Assembly (NCBI GenBank): GCA_040757595.1 | Contig: JBFLWP010000005.1 | Location: 62,001 to 126,000 of the forward strand | Direction of reading: 5' to 3' | Source: Nitrospirota bacterium | Lineage (GTDB): Bacteria; Nitrospirota; Nitrospiria; Nitrospirales; Nitrospiraceae | Length of the DNA stretch: 64,000 bases | Shown: one piece after another, positions 26,943-37,200 of the stretch | Position numbering within the stretch: the stretch's first letter is position 1 | Layout: every line of letters begins with the position of its first letter | Made by a program: the position numbers and the translations under genes | Notes under the pieces: model-generated | The model's database searches: none | The model's input: the letters and a program-made list of their open reading frames with translations, nothing else | Told to the model about the DNA's origin: nothing

Positions 26943-27347
26943 ATGAAAAGAACGGGACCGTGGCTGCTCGCGTTGCTCGGACTGACCCTCATGGTGCCCC
27001 GCGCCGCCTGGACCAAGGAAAGCCTGCCGATCGAGCCGGAACTCGGCACGCGCGTGGACGAGCTCTACGACCATGAGGCCCGCCTCTTCATCATGCTCTA
27101 CTCCCTGAAGGGCGACGGCCAAGTGGATTACATCACCGGCCGGGCCGTGGTCGAGCACGCGCGGAGCCACTACGGGAACCCGGTCTATTACACCGAGCCG
27201 TTTCCGTTGTTCTACTGGTGGAACCACACGATGTGGAACGATCCGGAGCAGGACGGGGTGAACGGGAACGAGCGAGTGTATCTTGAGAACGTCGAGTTCG
27301 ACCAGAGCCGCTACAAGCCGTGCCTCTTCAACGGCCAGCCCTGCTGA
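26943..27347 (+). CDS. Hypothetical secreted protein
   Basis: A 134-residue protein with a Sec signal (MKRTGPWLLALLGLTLMVPR, cleavage near AAWT). The mature part is rich in Tyr, Trp and acidic residues (PLFYWWNHTMWNDPEQDG), with two Cys close to the C-terminus. GAGGAGGGACGG precedes the ATG. No family is recognised. A periplasmic location is likely. Confidence 0.75.
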   Translation: MKRTGPWLLALLGLTLMVPRAAWTKESLPIEPELGTRVDELYDHEARLFIMLYSLKGDGQVDYITGRAVVEHARSHYGNPVYYTEPFPLFYWWNHTMWNDPEQDGVNGNERVYLENVEFDQSRYKPCLFNGQPC

Positions 27348-27466
27348 GGCTTGACTGGCCAGGCTGCCCCCATCTCTCAGCTCGTCTCCCGTGACGGCTC
27401 GAACCCCATGCAGACGCCCGCTCGCCGGAAGCCGCGCCGTTGCCGCAAGCCGGCCGTCGGCCTGAC

Positions 27467-28711
27467 ATGTGGCGCTCCCTCCTCGGGGTCTTTGCCTCAG
27501 GCCGCGTCGGCGTCATGCTGCCGCTGGGATTCGCTTCGGGCCTCCCCCTCGCCCTGACCTCCGGCACCCTTCAGGCCAGGCTTACGACGGAGGGAGTGGA
27601 CCTGCGAACGATCGGCGTGCTCACGCTGGTGGGGCTGCCCTACACGCTCAAATTTCTCTGGGCGCCGGTGATGGACCGGTTCGTGCCGCCCTGGCTGGGA
27701 CGGAGGCGGGGCTGGATGCTGCTGACCCAGGCCGGTCTCCTGGCCGGCATCCTGGCCATGGCCTGGACGCCGGCCGGCACGGTCCCCTGGCTGGTGGGGG
27801 CCGTCGCGCTGGCCGTGGCCTTCGCCTCCGCCTCCCAGGACATCGTGTTCGACGCCTACCGGACCGACCTGCTCCGGCCGGCCGAGCGGGGAGCCGGGGC
27901 AGCCCTGTCCGTGACCGGCTACCGGATCGGCCTGCTCGTGTCCGGCGCGCTGGCGCTGATCCTCTCCGACCACCTTGGCTGGCGGACCACCTACCTGCTC
28001 ATGGCCGCCTGCATGGGGATCGGGCTCGTCGCGACCCTGATGAGTCCGGACCTCCTTGAGGAGGCGGCGACGCCGAAGAGCCTGGCCGAGGCGGTGCGCG
28101 GGCCCATGCGGGAGTTCTTCGCCCGTCCGGCGGTCCTCGGCCTGCTGCTCCTGATCGTGCTCTACAAGCTCGGCGACGCCTTCGCCGGCAGCCTGACCAC
28201 GGCCTTCCTGATCCGGGGGGTGGACTTCTCCCCGACGGACGTCGGGCTCGTCAACAAGGGGATGGGGCTGGCGGCCACGATCCTGGGCGCGCTGGCGGGA
28301 GGCGCGCTGCTGGCGAGGATCGGGCTCTTCCGGGCGCTGCTTTTCTTCGGGCTGCTCCAGGCCCTGTCCAACCTGGCCTTCATGGTTCTGGCCTGGACGG
28401 GCAAGAACTATGCGGGCATGGTGGCCGCCGTCGCGGTCGAAAACCTTTCGGGCGGGATGGGGACCGCGGCCTTCGTGGCGCTCTTGATGGCCCTGTGCGA
28501 CCACCGGTATAGTGCCACCCAGTTCGCGCTCCTGTCCGCCCTGGCCGCGGTGGGACGGGTCTTCGTCGGGCCTCCGTCCGGCTTCCTGGTGGAGGCGGTC
28601 GGGTGGCCGACCTTCTTCTTCCTGACGTTCCTCGCCGCGCTGCCGGGACTCTGGCTCCTCTGGGTCTTGCAGGATCGTCTCCTCGCGATCCAGGGAGGGG
28701 GGAGGCCGTGA
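27467..28711 (+). CDS. AmpG-like major facilitator permease
   Basis: A 414-residue transporter with about 12 membrane helices. The opening GFASGLPLALTSGTLQARL and GLPYTLKFLWAPVMDRFVPP match the AmpG/muropeptide permease family. The GRRRGWMLLTQ loop and DIVFDAYRTDLL fit as well. It probably imports anhydromuropeptides released in cell-wall turnover. The ATG at 27467 starts directly before the first helix. The next gene begins right after the stop (28713). Confidence 0.85.
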   Translation: MWRSLLGVFASGRVGVMLPLGFASGLPLALTSGTLQARLTTEGVDLRTIGVLTLVGLPYTLKFLWAPVMDRFVPPWLGRRRGWMLLTQAGLLAGILAMAWTPAGTVPWLVGAVALAVAFASASQDIVFDAYRTDLLRPAERGAGAALSVTGYRIGLLVSGALALILSDHLGWRTTYLLMAACMGIGLVATLMSPDLLEEAATPKSLAEAVRGPMREFFARPAVLGLLLLIVLYKLGDAFAGSLTTAFLIRGVDFSPTDVGLVNKGMGLAATILGALAGGALLARIGLFRALLFFGLLQALSNLAFMVLAWTGKNYAGMVAAVAVENLSGGMGTAAFVALLMALCDHRYSATQFALLSALAAVGRVFVGPPSGFLVEAVGWPTFFFLTFLAALPGLWLLWVLQDRLLAIQGGGRP

Positions 28712-28712
28712 G

Positions 28713-30110
28713 ATGAAATCGTCGGGGCTGACCGAGGCCATCGCCCGCCCGATCCGGGACCGGCTCCTGACGGTCCGGCTCCTGCCGGGGCAGATCGTGG
28801 CCCTGGCCGGGATGGCCGTCATCCTCGTCGGGGCGCTCCTGCTGATGCTGCCCTTCGCGACGGTTCCCGGCGCGCACCTCCGGTTCATTGACGCGGTGTT
28901 TACCGCCACCTCCGCGGTCTGCGTGACCGGCCTGGTCGTGCTGGACACGCCCAAGGACTTCACGACCTTCGGCCAGGTCGTGATCATGCTGCTGATCCAA
29001 TTGGGCGGGTTGGGCTATTCGACGATGGCGACCCTGCTCCTGCTCGCCATCGGGCAGCGGATCGGCTTGCGCGAGCGGATGCAGATGGCGGAAGCGCTGA
29101 GCACGATCGACCTGGAGGGGCTGGTCCGGTTCGTCAAGGTCATCGTCCTCTTGACCGTCAGCGTCGAAGGGATCGGCGCCCTCCTCCTGGCCGTCCGCTT
29201 CTGGGCCGACATGGACCCGGCGTCGGCGCTCTACTTCGGTCTCTTCCACTCGATCTCGGCCTTCAACAACGCCGGCTTTTCCCTCTTCTCCGACAGCCTG
29301 ATCCGCTACCGCTCCGACCTGACCGTGAACCTGGTCGTCACGACTCTGATCATCCTGGGCGGGATCGGCTTCCTGGTCTTCCGGGACGTGCTCGACAATC
29401 TGAAGGGCTCGCGGTTCCGCCTCCAGACCCACACGAAGCTGGCGGGGCTCGTGACGATCATCCTGCTGGTCGTAGGGACGGTCGGTATCTGGACCCTGGA
29501 GCTGGGCAACGCAAGGACGTTCGGATCTCTTCCGCCGGGGGAACAGGGGCTGGTTTCCTACTTCCATTCGGTCTCGGCCAGGACGGCCGGCTTCAACACG
29601 GTCGACCTGTCCGGGATGCGGGACGCGACGCTCTATTTCGTCATCCTGCTGATGGCCATCGGAGGGTCGCCGGGAAGCTCGGCGGGCGGGATCAAGACGA
29701 CCGCCTTCGGGATCGTCTGTCTCTCGACCTGGTCCATCCTCCGCCAGCGGGAGGACGTGGAGGTCTTCCACCGGCGGATTCCCCACGACCTCGTCGTGCG
29801 GGCCACCTGCCTGGCGATCCTGGCCATGGGGACGGTCACCCTCTTCACCCTGCTCCTGGCCCACGTCGAGGGCCGGTCCTTCCTCGCCCTCATGTTCGAG
29901 GTGACCTCGGCGATCGGGACCGTCGGTCTGTCGGTGGGGGATGGGGGCGTGCGGAGCCTCTCGGCCCTCTTCACGGACCTGGGCAAGACGGTGATCATCG
30001 CGACGATGTTGCTCGGGCGGTTCGGCCCCCTGATCGTCGGGCTCTTCGCGATCAGGACCTCGGCCCAGATCCGCTACCGGCTGCCCGAGTCCAAGGTCGT
30101 GATCGGCTAA
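28713..30110 (+). CDS. TrkH/KtrB-family potassium channel subunit
   Basis: A 465-residue membrane protein with four MPM repeats. Filter segments are TSAVCVTGLVV, SISAFNNAGFS, SARTAGFNTVD and TSAIGTVGLS, each with the conserved Gly. Length and spacing fit KtrB better than TrkH. The regulatory KtrA/TrkA ring subunit normally found beside it is absent from this window, so it must be encoded elsewhere or the channel acts alone. It starts one base after the AmpG-like gene stop. Confidence 0.9.
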   Translation: MKSSGLTEAIARPIRDRLLTVRLLPGQIVALAGMAVILVGALLLMLPFATVPGAHLRFIDAVFTATSAVCVTGLVVLDTPKDFTTFGQVVIMLLIQLGGLGYSTMATLLLLAIGQRIGLRERMQMAEALSTIDLEGLVRFVKVIVLLTVSVEGIGALLLAVRFWADMDPASALYFGLFHSISAFNNAGFSLFSDSLIRYRSDLTVNLVVTTLIILGGIGFLVFRDVLDNLKGSRFRLQTHTKLAGLVTIILLVVGTVGIWTLELGNARTFGSLPPGEQGLVSYFHSVSARTAGFNTVDLSGMRDATLYFVILLMAIGGSPGSSAGGIKTTAFGIVCLSTWSILRQREDVEVFHRRIPHDLVVRATCLAILAMGTVTLFTLLLAHVEGRSFLALMFEVTSAIGTVGLSVGDGGVRSLSALFTDLGKTVIIATMLLGRFGPLIVGLFAIRTSAQIRYRLPESKVVIG

Positions 30111-30154
30111 CGGAAGGCCGTGATCGGTGATGGGTGATGAGTGACGCGTCACGG

Positions 30155-30445
30155 TCATTTCAGCCTCCGCTGCAGGTAGAGGATGAACACCGTCAGGGTC
30201 GGGAGGGGGGCGAAGAGGAAGGGGAGCAGCCACAGCCAGACGTTCTTGCCCCTGACCCGAGCCTGGTCGATCATCCAGACGAAGACCCAGATCACGAGGC
30301 CGGTGAAGTTCAGCAGGATCCAGAAGGTCGTGTGGGCCTTGAGCAGGCTGGCCTCGGCCGGGGGCCTCTGGGCCAGAAAGAGCAGGAGCAGGAGAACGAA
30401 GGCGGCAAGCAATCCGAAGACGAGGCGTTTGCTCCAGACGTACAT
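30155..30445 (-). CDS. Small two- or three-helix membrane protein
   Basis: A 96-residue protein. Helices lie at about residues 8-26 (LVFGLLAAFVLLLLLFLAQ), 39-58 (TFWILLNFTGLVIWVFVWMI) and 70-90 (VWLWLLPFLFAPLPTLTVFI). GGGAG lies just upstream of the ATG at 30445. It is unrecognised and transcribed against its neighbours. Confidence 0.7.
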   Translation of the reverse strand: MYVWSKRLVFGLLAAFVLLLLLFLAQRPPAEASLLKAHTTFWILLNFTGLVIWVFVWMIDQARVRGKNVWLWLLPFLFAPLPTLTVFILYLQRRLK

Positions 30446-30560
30446 GGCAAGCTCCCTTAGCCGGTTCACCGCGGATGATCGGAACGGACGCAGCAGCCTA
30501 GGCGACGGAGGGTCCGTTGTCAAACCAGCCGGCATGCCGGCTGGGTGAGAGGCGCCAACC

Positions 30561-30941
30561 GTGAGCACCGGAACTCTCGCGCTCATCGTCCTGCTCCTGG
30601 CGGTCGCGGTCGGCCTCGCCGCCACCAACCCTACCATGGACGACTACGGACGGTTCCTGGAGACCACCCTGGGCCAGGCGCTGAGCCGGATCGAGCAGGA
30701 CCAGAACCGCCAGGGGGACCTCGTCAGGGAGCTGCTCCGGTCGCGGGGCAAGCAGGTGATCGACTCCCTCGTCAAGCCCAACACCAGCCGGAGGAGCTAC
30801 GGGCTCTTCACGGTCTTCGAGACCAGGGTCCTGGATTCACGGGTCCTGGTGCTCGGGGTGGCGAGGACTTTCGTCCCGCTCGAAGGGGTAGAGGAGCTGA
30901 CCCTGAGGGTCGGCCGGCTGGAGCTCTGGCCGGTCCGGTAA
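30561..30941 (+). CDS. DUF4359-like secreted or membrane-anchored protein
   Basis: A 126-residue protein. One N-terminal hydrophobic segment (TLALIVLLLAVAVGLAATNP) is followed at once by TNPTMDDYGRFLE, reminiscent of DUF4359 proteins, which share the TNP(x)4-Y pattern. The start is a GTG at 30561. Function is unknown. The family assignment is from memory of the motif. Confidence 0.65.
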   Translation: MSTGTLALIVLLLAVAVGLAATNPTMDDYGRFLETTLGQALSRIEQDQNRQGDLVRELLRSRGKQVIDSLVKPNTSRRSYGLFTVFETRVLDSRVLVLGVARTFVPLEGVEELTLRVGRLELWPVR

Positions 30942-31050
30942 AAAACCCTGCCCGATTTCCCCATTCCCCCTGTGCATAACCTGTTTGATCCAGACGAGGA
31001 AACCGCTCCCTGAGCGGAAAACATGGTTATCCACAGGCTGTTCATAATAA

Positions 31051-31098
31051 CCACAACATTTAGTATTGACAAAGCCTAAAATCCGCCATATATTGCGG
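31051..31098 (+). promoter_or_regulatory. nrdJ promoter with tandem NrdR-type boxes
   Basis: TTGACA at 31066-31071, a 17-base spacer, and TATATT at 31089-31094. Two sites resembling the NrdR consensus core CWAYATATWG are present: CAACATTTAG at 31054-31063 and CCATATATTG at 31086-31095, 32 bases apart, about three helical turns. The first adjoins the -35 and the second covers the -10, a layout that suits repression by NrdR. Confidence 0.72.
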
Positions 31099-31226
31099 CC
31101 CGTCGGTCTTCAGCCCTTGCCCTTGGCACCGGTTCGAGAGGCTCTCAGATGGCCCAATCTGATCCTCAGGACATGCACGTCGGGCAGTCAGACAACGAAC
31201 CATCCAACAGTCTATGAGCGGGGATT

Positions 31227-31257
31227 GCGGACAGTCGGTGTTCGCTTTTTCTTTTTT
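31227..31257 (+). terminator. Intrinsic terminator in the nrdJ leader
   Basis: GCGGACA (31227-31233) pairs with UGUUCGC (31239-31245) around loop GUCGG, then TTTTTCTTTTTT. It sits about 125 bases after the predicted transcription start and 26 bases before the GTG start of nrdJ, so it acts as a leader attenuator. The leader shows no cobalamin-box sequence that I can recognise. Confidence 0.7.
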
Positions 31258-31283
31258 GTGCCAACCAGCAGGAGGGAGATGAC

Positions 31284-34200
31284 GTGAGGATTGAGCGCCG
31301 CTTCACGCAGAAGGGGCAGGGCCCCTATGCCGGCATCAGCTTCGTGAAACGCTCCTCGGAGATCAGGAATCCCGATGGCTCGGTCGTCTTCAGGCTGGAT
31401 GACATCGCGGTTCCGGAGCACTGGTCCCAGTTGGCGGTTGACATCCTGGCGCAGAAGTATTTCCGCAAGGCCGGGGTCCCCCAGGTTGGCCCGGACGGCA
31501 AGCCGCTCGTCGGCTCCGACGGCAAGCCGGTGCTCGGAGGGGAGCGGGACGCGCGGCAGGTCTTCGATCGGCTGGCCGGCTGCTGGACCCACTGGGGCAA
31601 GAGCCACGGCTACTTCAAGACGGAGGAGGACGCCGCCGCCTTCTACGACGAGCTCTGCCACATGCTGGCCAGGCAGATGGCGGCACCCAACTCCCCCCAG
31701 TGGTTCAATACGGGCCTGCACCATGCCTACGGCCTCTCCGGCCCGGCCCAGGGCCACTACTACGTGGACCCGAAGACGAAGAAGATGGTCAAGGCCTCCA
31801 ACGCCTTCGAGCATCCTCAGCCCCACGCCTGCTTTATCCAGTCCATCGCGGACGACCTCGTCAACGAGAACGGGATCATGGACCTCTGGGTGCGGGAGGC
31901 GCGGCTGTTCAAGTACGGATCCGGCACCGGGACCAACTTCTCGCGGCTGCGCGGGGAGAACGAGCCCCTCTCCGGCGGGGGCAAGTCCTCGGGCCTCATG
32001 TCCTTCCTCAAGATCGGCGACCGGGCCGCCGGGGCGATCAAGTCCGGCGGCACCACGAGGCGCGCGGCCAAGATGGTCTGCCTGGACCTGGACCATCCGG
32101 ACGTGGAGGAGTTCATCAACTGGAAGGTGATCGAGGAGCAGAAGGTGGCCGCCATGGTCACCGGCTCCAAGATCTGCGCGAAGCGGCTCAACGAGGTGCT
32201 GAAGGCCTGTCACGTTTCGGACGGGAACGGCGGCGCGAGGGTCGAGACCGATCCTGAGCGGAACCCCGGCTTGAAGCAGGCGATCCATGCCGCCAGACAG
32301 TCGGCGGTGCCGGAGGCCTACATCCAGCGGATGTTCGCCTACGCGCACGAGGGGTTCACCCACTTCGTCTTCCACGAGTACGACACGAACTTCGAGGGCA
32401 GGGCCTACCAGACCGTCTCCGGCCAGAACTCCAACAACAGCATCCGCGTCCCGGACGGGTTCTTCGAGGCCCTGGAGAAGGACGGGGACTGGGAGCTCAG
32501 GCGCCGGACGGACGGCAAGGTCGCCAAGAGGGTCAAGGCCCGCGACCTCTGGGATCAGATCGCCTGGGCCGCCTGGCTCTGCGCGGACCCGGGCCTGCAG
32601 TACGACACCACGATCAACGAGTGGCACACCTGCCCGGAGGACGGCCGGATCAACGCGTCGAATCCCTGCGTAACCGGCGATACGCTGGTGGCCACGGCCG
32701 AAGGGTGGCGGCGGATCGACGAGTTGGTGGGCAAGACGGCCCGGATCATCGGAGCCGACGGCCAGCCCCACCTGGTGACCAGGGTGTTCCCCACTGGCCG
32801 GAAGCCGGTCTTCACGCTTACGACCCGATCCGGCTATCGGGTGCGGATCACCGGCGATCACCTGGTCCTGACCGTGGACCGTGGCGACGTGCCGGTCAGC
32901 GATCTGACGACCGAAGACCGGCTGTTCCTCCAGGGACCCGGATTCGGCCGCCGTACGATGCCAGCCGACCTGGCGCTCGGAATCGGCGTGGCGGTCGGGG
33001 ACGGATGTCTCACCCGCTCCGTCATCCGTGGGCACGAGGAAGAGAACGTCATCCTGACGATGCATCCCAACGAGTCCGCTGTGCTGGCCTCGATCGCCGG
33101 GGCGGTCAACCTCCAGAAAGCCGCGCTCAAGGCTGTCGGGTCGGGCGGGCGCAACGACGGGGTGCATGTGACGCGGAGCGCGACCGGTGCCAGGCTCTCC
33201 TTCGGTTCTCGCCCCGTGGTGGACCTGTTCCGCCAGTTCGCGGTTCTGGACGAGGGATCGGAAAACAAGCGTTTCACGCAGGCAGTCTTCGACCTGGATA
33301 AGCCAACCCTCGCACCGCTACTACGTGGGCTCTTCACGGCGGACGGGACCGTCGCCAATTACGGCGAGAAGTCCCAGGACGTCTCCCTGCACTCTACCTC
33401 GCTGGAGTTGCTCCGGCAGGTCCAACTGCTGCTCCTTTCGTTCGGGATCAAGTCCAAGTTGTACGAGAACAGGAGAGGCGGGGAAGGCGCCTCGGTCCTG
33501 CCTGACGGGAAAGGCGGGACCAAAGCCTATCCGGTTCAGGAGGTCCATTCACTCCGCATCAGCCGCTCCTCGCGTTTTCTGTTCGAGCGCGAGATCGGGT
33601 TCCACCCGGAGAGCCCCAAGTCGGCCGCGTTGGCGAAGCTGAACGCCGAGGTCGGGGCCTATCGGGACGAGTTCACGGATGCGGTGGCGTCGGTGGAGTC
33701 GGCCGGCGAAGAGGAAGTCTTCGACCTGGCCGAGGAGGCCACGCGCCACTTCGTTGCCGCAGGTCTCGTCGTTCATAACTGCTCCGAGTACATGTTCCTG
33801 GACGACACGGCGTGTCTGGCTGGAGACATGCGGATCGCGACGCGCGAGGGGCTTGTACCGGTCGCCGAGTTGTACCGTCGCCAGCAGGAAGGTGAGGCGA
33901 TCTTTATCAAGACTGAGCTGGCGACCGAAGCGGCTGACCACCGCCAGCTGGCGTACCATCCGGCCATCGTCGTCAAAACAGGTCGCAAGCAAGTTTATCG
34001 AGTCAAGCTCTCGACTGGCCAGGAGTTGCGGCTCACGGACGACCATCGAGTGCTTACCGAAAATGGCTGGAAAGAGGTCCGCCATCTCGTCATCAACGAG
34101 GATGCCATCGAAATGCAGCGCGAGTCGGCCCCGATCGATTTCGGGGCATGCGGGGAGGCTGAGATTGAGCGCGCGCTTTTCCTCGGATGGCTGCTGGGGG

Positions 34201-37200
34201 ACGGGGTCTTCACCGAGGAGTCCGGCGCGCATCTGGTCTTTGGCCCGGAGGACGTTCATGCGCGCGAGCGGCTTGGAACTTACTTCCAGCGGCTCCACCG
34301 CGAGCATGGAGGCCAGGAGCGCGGCATCCATATTCATGAACAGAAGGACGGTGTCTGCCAGATCGGAACGACCGCCAAGACAGTCGCGGGGTACCTGAAG
34401 TCGCTCGGAATGAAGCCCGCCACGGCGATCTCCAAGCGGGTGCCCGACCCCCTCTTCACGGCCCCCAAGGCTGTGCAGGCCGCTTTCATCGGCGCCCTGT
34501 TCAGCGCCGATGGCTGTGTGGACGTCAAGGAGACTCCGGATGCTTCGTTCTTCTCCGTCCACCTGGCGTCCAGTTCACGCGAGCTGCTGCGCGATGTGCA
34601 GGTCCTCCTCGCGGACTTCGGTATCCGGTCCTATATCGGCTGGTATCATCCGGCGAGCCGGAAAAATGCCCAAGGCCAACTCCGGATCTACGGATACCAG
34701 GCGTACAAGTTCTGCCATCTCATCGGGTTCCCGCTGTCCCCAAGAAAGGCCAAGGAGGCGATGACCGTTGCCGAGCAGCCCTGGCGCGGGAACGTGAACG
34801 AAGGACGGCGGGCTCGAGTGGTGGACATCGTCCAGGAAGGGATCGAGGACGTCTACGACGTCTCTGAGCCGGTGACCCATTCCCTGATCGCCGAGGGCTT
34901 GATCGTTCATAACTGCAACCTGGCGAGTCTCAACCTGGGCGAGTTCTACACGGAGGACGGGCAGTTCCTGCTCGAGGACTTCCGCCACGCGGTGCGGCTC
35001 TGGACGATCGTGCTGGAGATCAGCGTGCTGATGGCCTCCTTCCCGAGCAAGGCGATCGCGGAGAAGAGCTACGTCTTCCGCACGCTGGGGCTGGGCTATG
35101 CGAACCTGGGCACGATCCTCATGCGGCTCGGCATCCCCTACGACTCGCCGAGGGCGCGGGCCATCTGCGGGGCGCTCACCGCGATCCTGACCGGGGAGTC
35201 CTATGCGACCTCGGCGGAGATGGCGGCGGAATTGGGTCCCTTCGAAGGGTACAAGAAGAACCGGGAGCCCATGCTGCGGGTGATCCGCAACCACCGGCGG
35301 GCCGCCTACAACGCGATGCCGGAGGAGTACGAGGGGCTCACGATCACGCCGCAGGGCATCCAGGCGGAGCACTGTCCGCCGGACCTGCTGCTGGGGGCCA
35401 GGCGGGCCTGGGACCGGGCGGTGGAGCTGGGATCGGCCTACGGGTTCCGCAACGCGCAGGTGACGTGCATCGCGCCGACCGGGACGATCGGGCTCGTGAT
35501 GGACTGCGACACGACCGGCATCGAGCCGGACTTCGCGCTCGTGAAGTTCAAGAAGCTGGCCGGCGGCGGCTATTTCAAGATCATCAACCAGAGCCTGCCG
35601 CCCGCGCTGGCCACGCTGGGCTACAGCGAGGCGCAGATCCAGGACATCGTGACCTACTGCACGGGGCGCGGGACGCTCAACGGCGCGCCCTTCATCAACC
35701 ACGAGTCGCTGCAGGCCAAGGGCTTCGACGGGGCCGCGCTGGACCGGCTGGAGGCGGCGCTGGGCCAGGCCTTCGAGATCCAGTTCGCGTTCAACAAGTG
35801 GACGCTGGGGGAGGCCTTCTGCCGGGAGAAGCTCGGCTTCACCGACGCGCAGCTCAACGACCCGGCCTTCACCATGCTCAAGGCCCTGGGCTTCACCCAG
35901 GAGCAGATCCTCGCGGCCAACGACTACTGCTGCGGGACGATGACGGTGGAGGGGGCGCCGCACCTCCTGCCGGAGCACCTGCCGGTCTTTGACTGCGCCA
36001 ACCGCTGCGGCCGGACCGGCAAGCGGTTCATCCCGGTGGACGCGCACATCCGCATGATGGCGGCGGCCCAGCCCTTCATCAGCGGGGCGATCAGCAAGAC
36101 GATCAACATGCCCGCCGAGGCGACCGTGGAGGACGTCAAGGCAGCCTACCTGCTCTCCTGGCGGCTGATGGTCAAGGCCGTGGCCCTCTACCGCGACGGG
36201 TCCAAGCTGAGCCAGCCGCTGAACGCCTCCTCCGATTCGGGGGCGCTGGCGGAGGCGGTCGTGGCCGGGGACGTGCTGGCCACGGCCGAGAAGGTGACCG
36301 AGAAGGTCCTGGTGCGGTTCCTGGCCAAGCGCCGGCGGATGCCGGAGCGGCGGGTGGGGTACACCCAGAAGGCGATCGTGGGCGGCCACAAGATATACCT
36401 CCGCACCGGCGAGTACGCCGACGGCACGCTGGGGGAGATCTTTCTCGACATGCACAAGGAGGGGGCGGCCTTCCGGAGCCTGATGAACTGCTTTCACGGG
36501 GAAACACGATTCTTCCACAAGAACCAGTTAGTGGCACTCCAGGACGCTGTTGGGGAAGAGGTACTCGTCACATGTGCCGATGGCAAGCAACGCCATGCCA
36601 AGGTTGAGCATTTTGGCCAGCAGAACTTTGTGGAGGTAGTCCTCAAGCCCGTTGATGGCCGAAGCACGGGCTTCCGACGCGTGTTTAAGGCTACGCGCGA
36701 CCATCGTTGGATACTCGCAGACGGAACGGTCACGACACAGCTTCGAGTGGGCGATGTCTTGGCAGCCATGGCCGAAGTGCCCATAGAAGATACTAACGAC
36801 GAAGGGTTTATGCATGGCTTTGTGTTCGGTGATGGATGGCGCCACACCTATTACCCGGAACGTCACATGTTGCAGCTCTGTGGCGACAAAGACCACAAGC
36901 ACTTCGAGCGCCTGAAGCGCCAGGCAGATTGTGTCAGTTATCCTCCGTCTATGGGGGGCAATGCCCGCTTGACCTTCATCCGCGACGCGAATCTGAAAGC
37001 CCTACCGGATGACTCCAAGGTCGGGCACGACTACATCACGTCGTTCATTCAAGGCTGGATCGCGGCAGATGGTGGCAAGGGCAAATACGATAGCATCCTC
37101 CTCTGCACCCAGAACCAAGAGGCTGCCGAATGGTTGCTGGCGCGGGCACCGTTTTATGGGTACACAGTCGTAGGCTACAGCGTGAACGACGCCGATACGA

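Noticed and set aside
31100-31260. Cobalamin riboswitch in the nrdJ leader.
   Set aside because: The leader before the terminator is short and has no recognisable B12-box or kissing-loop sequence. Only the terminator is supported.
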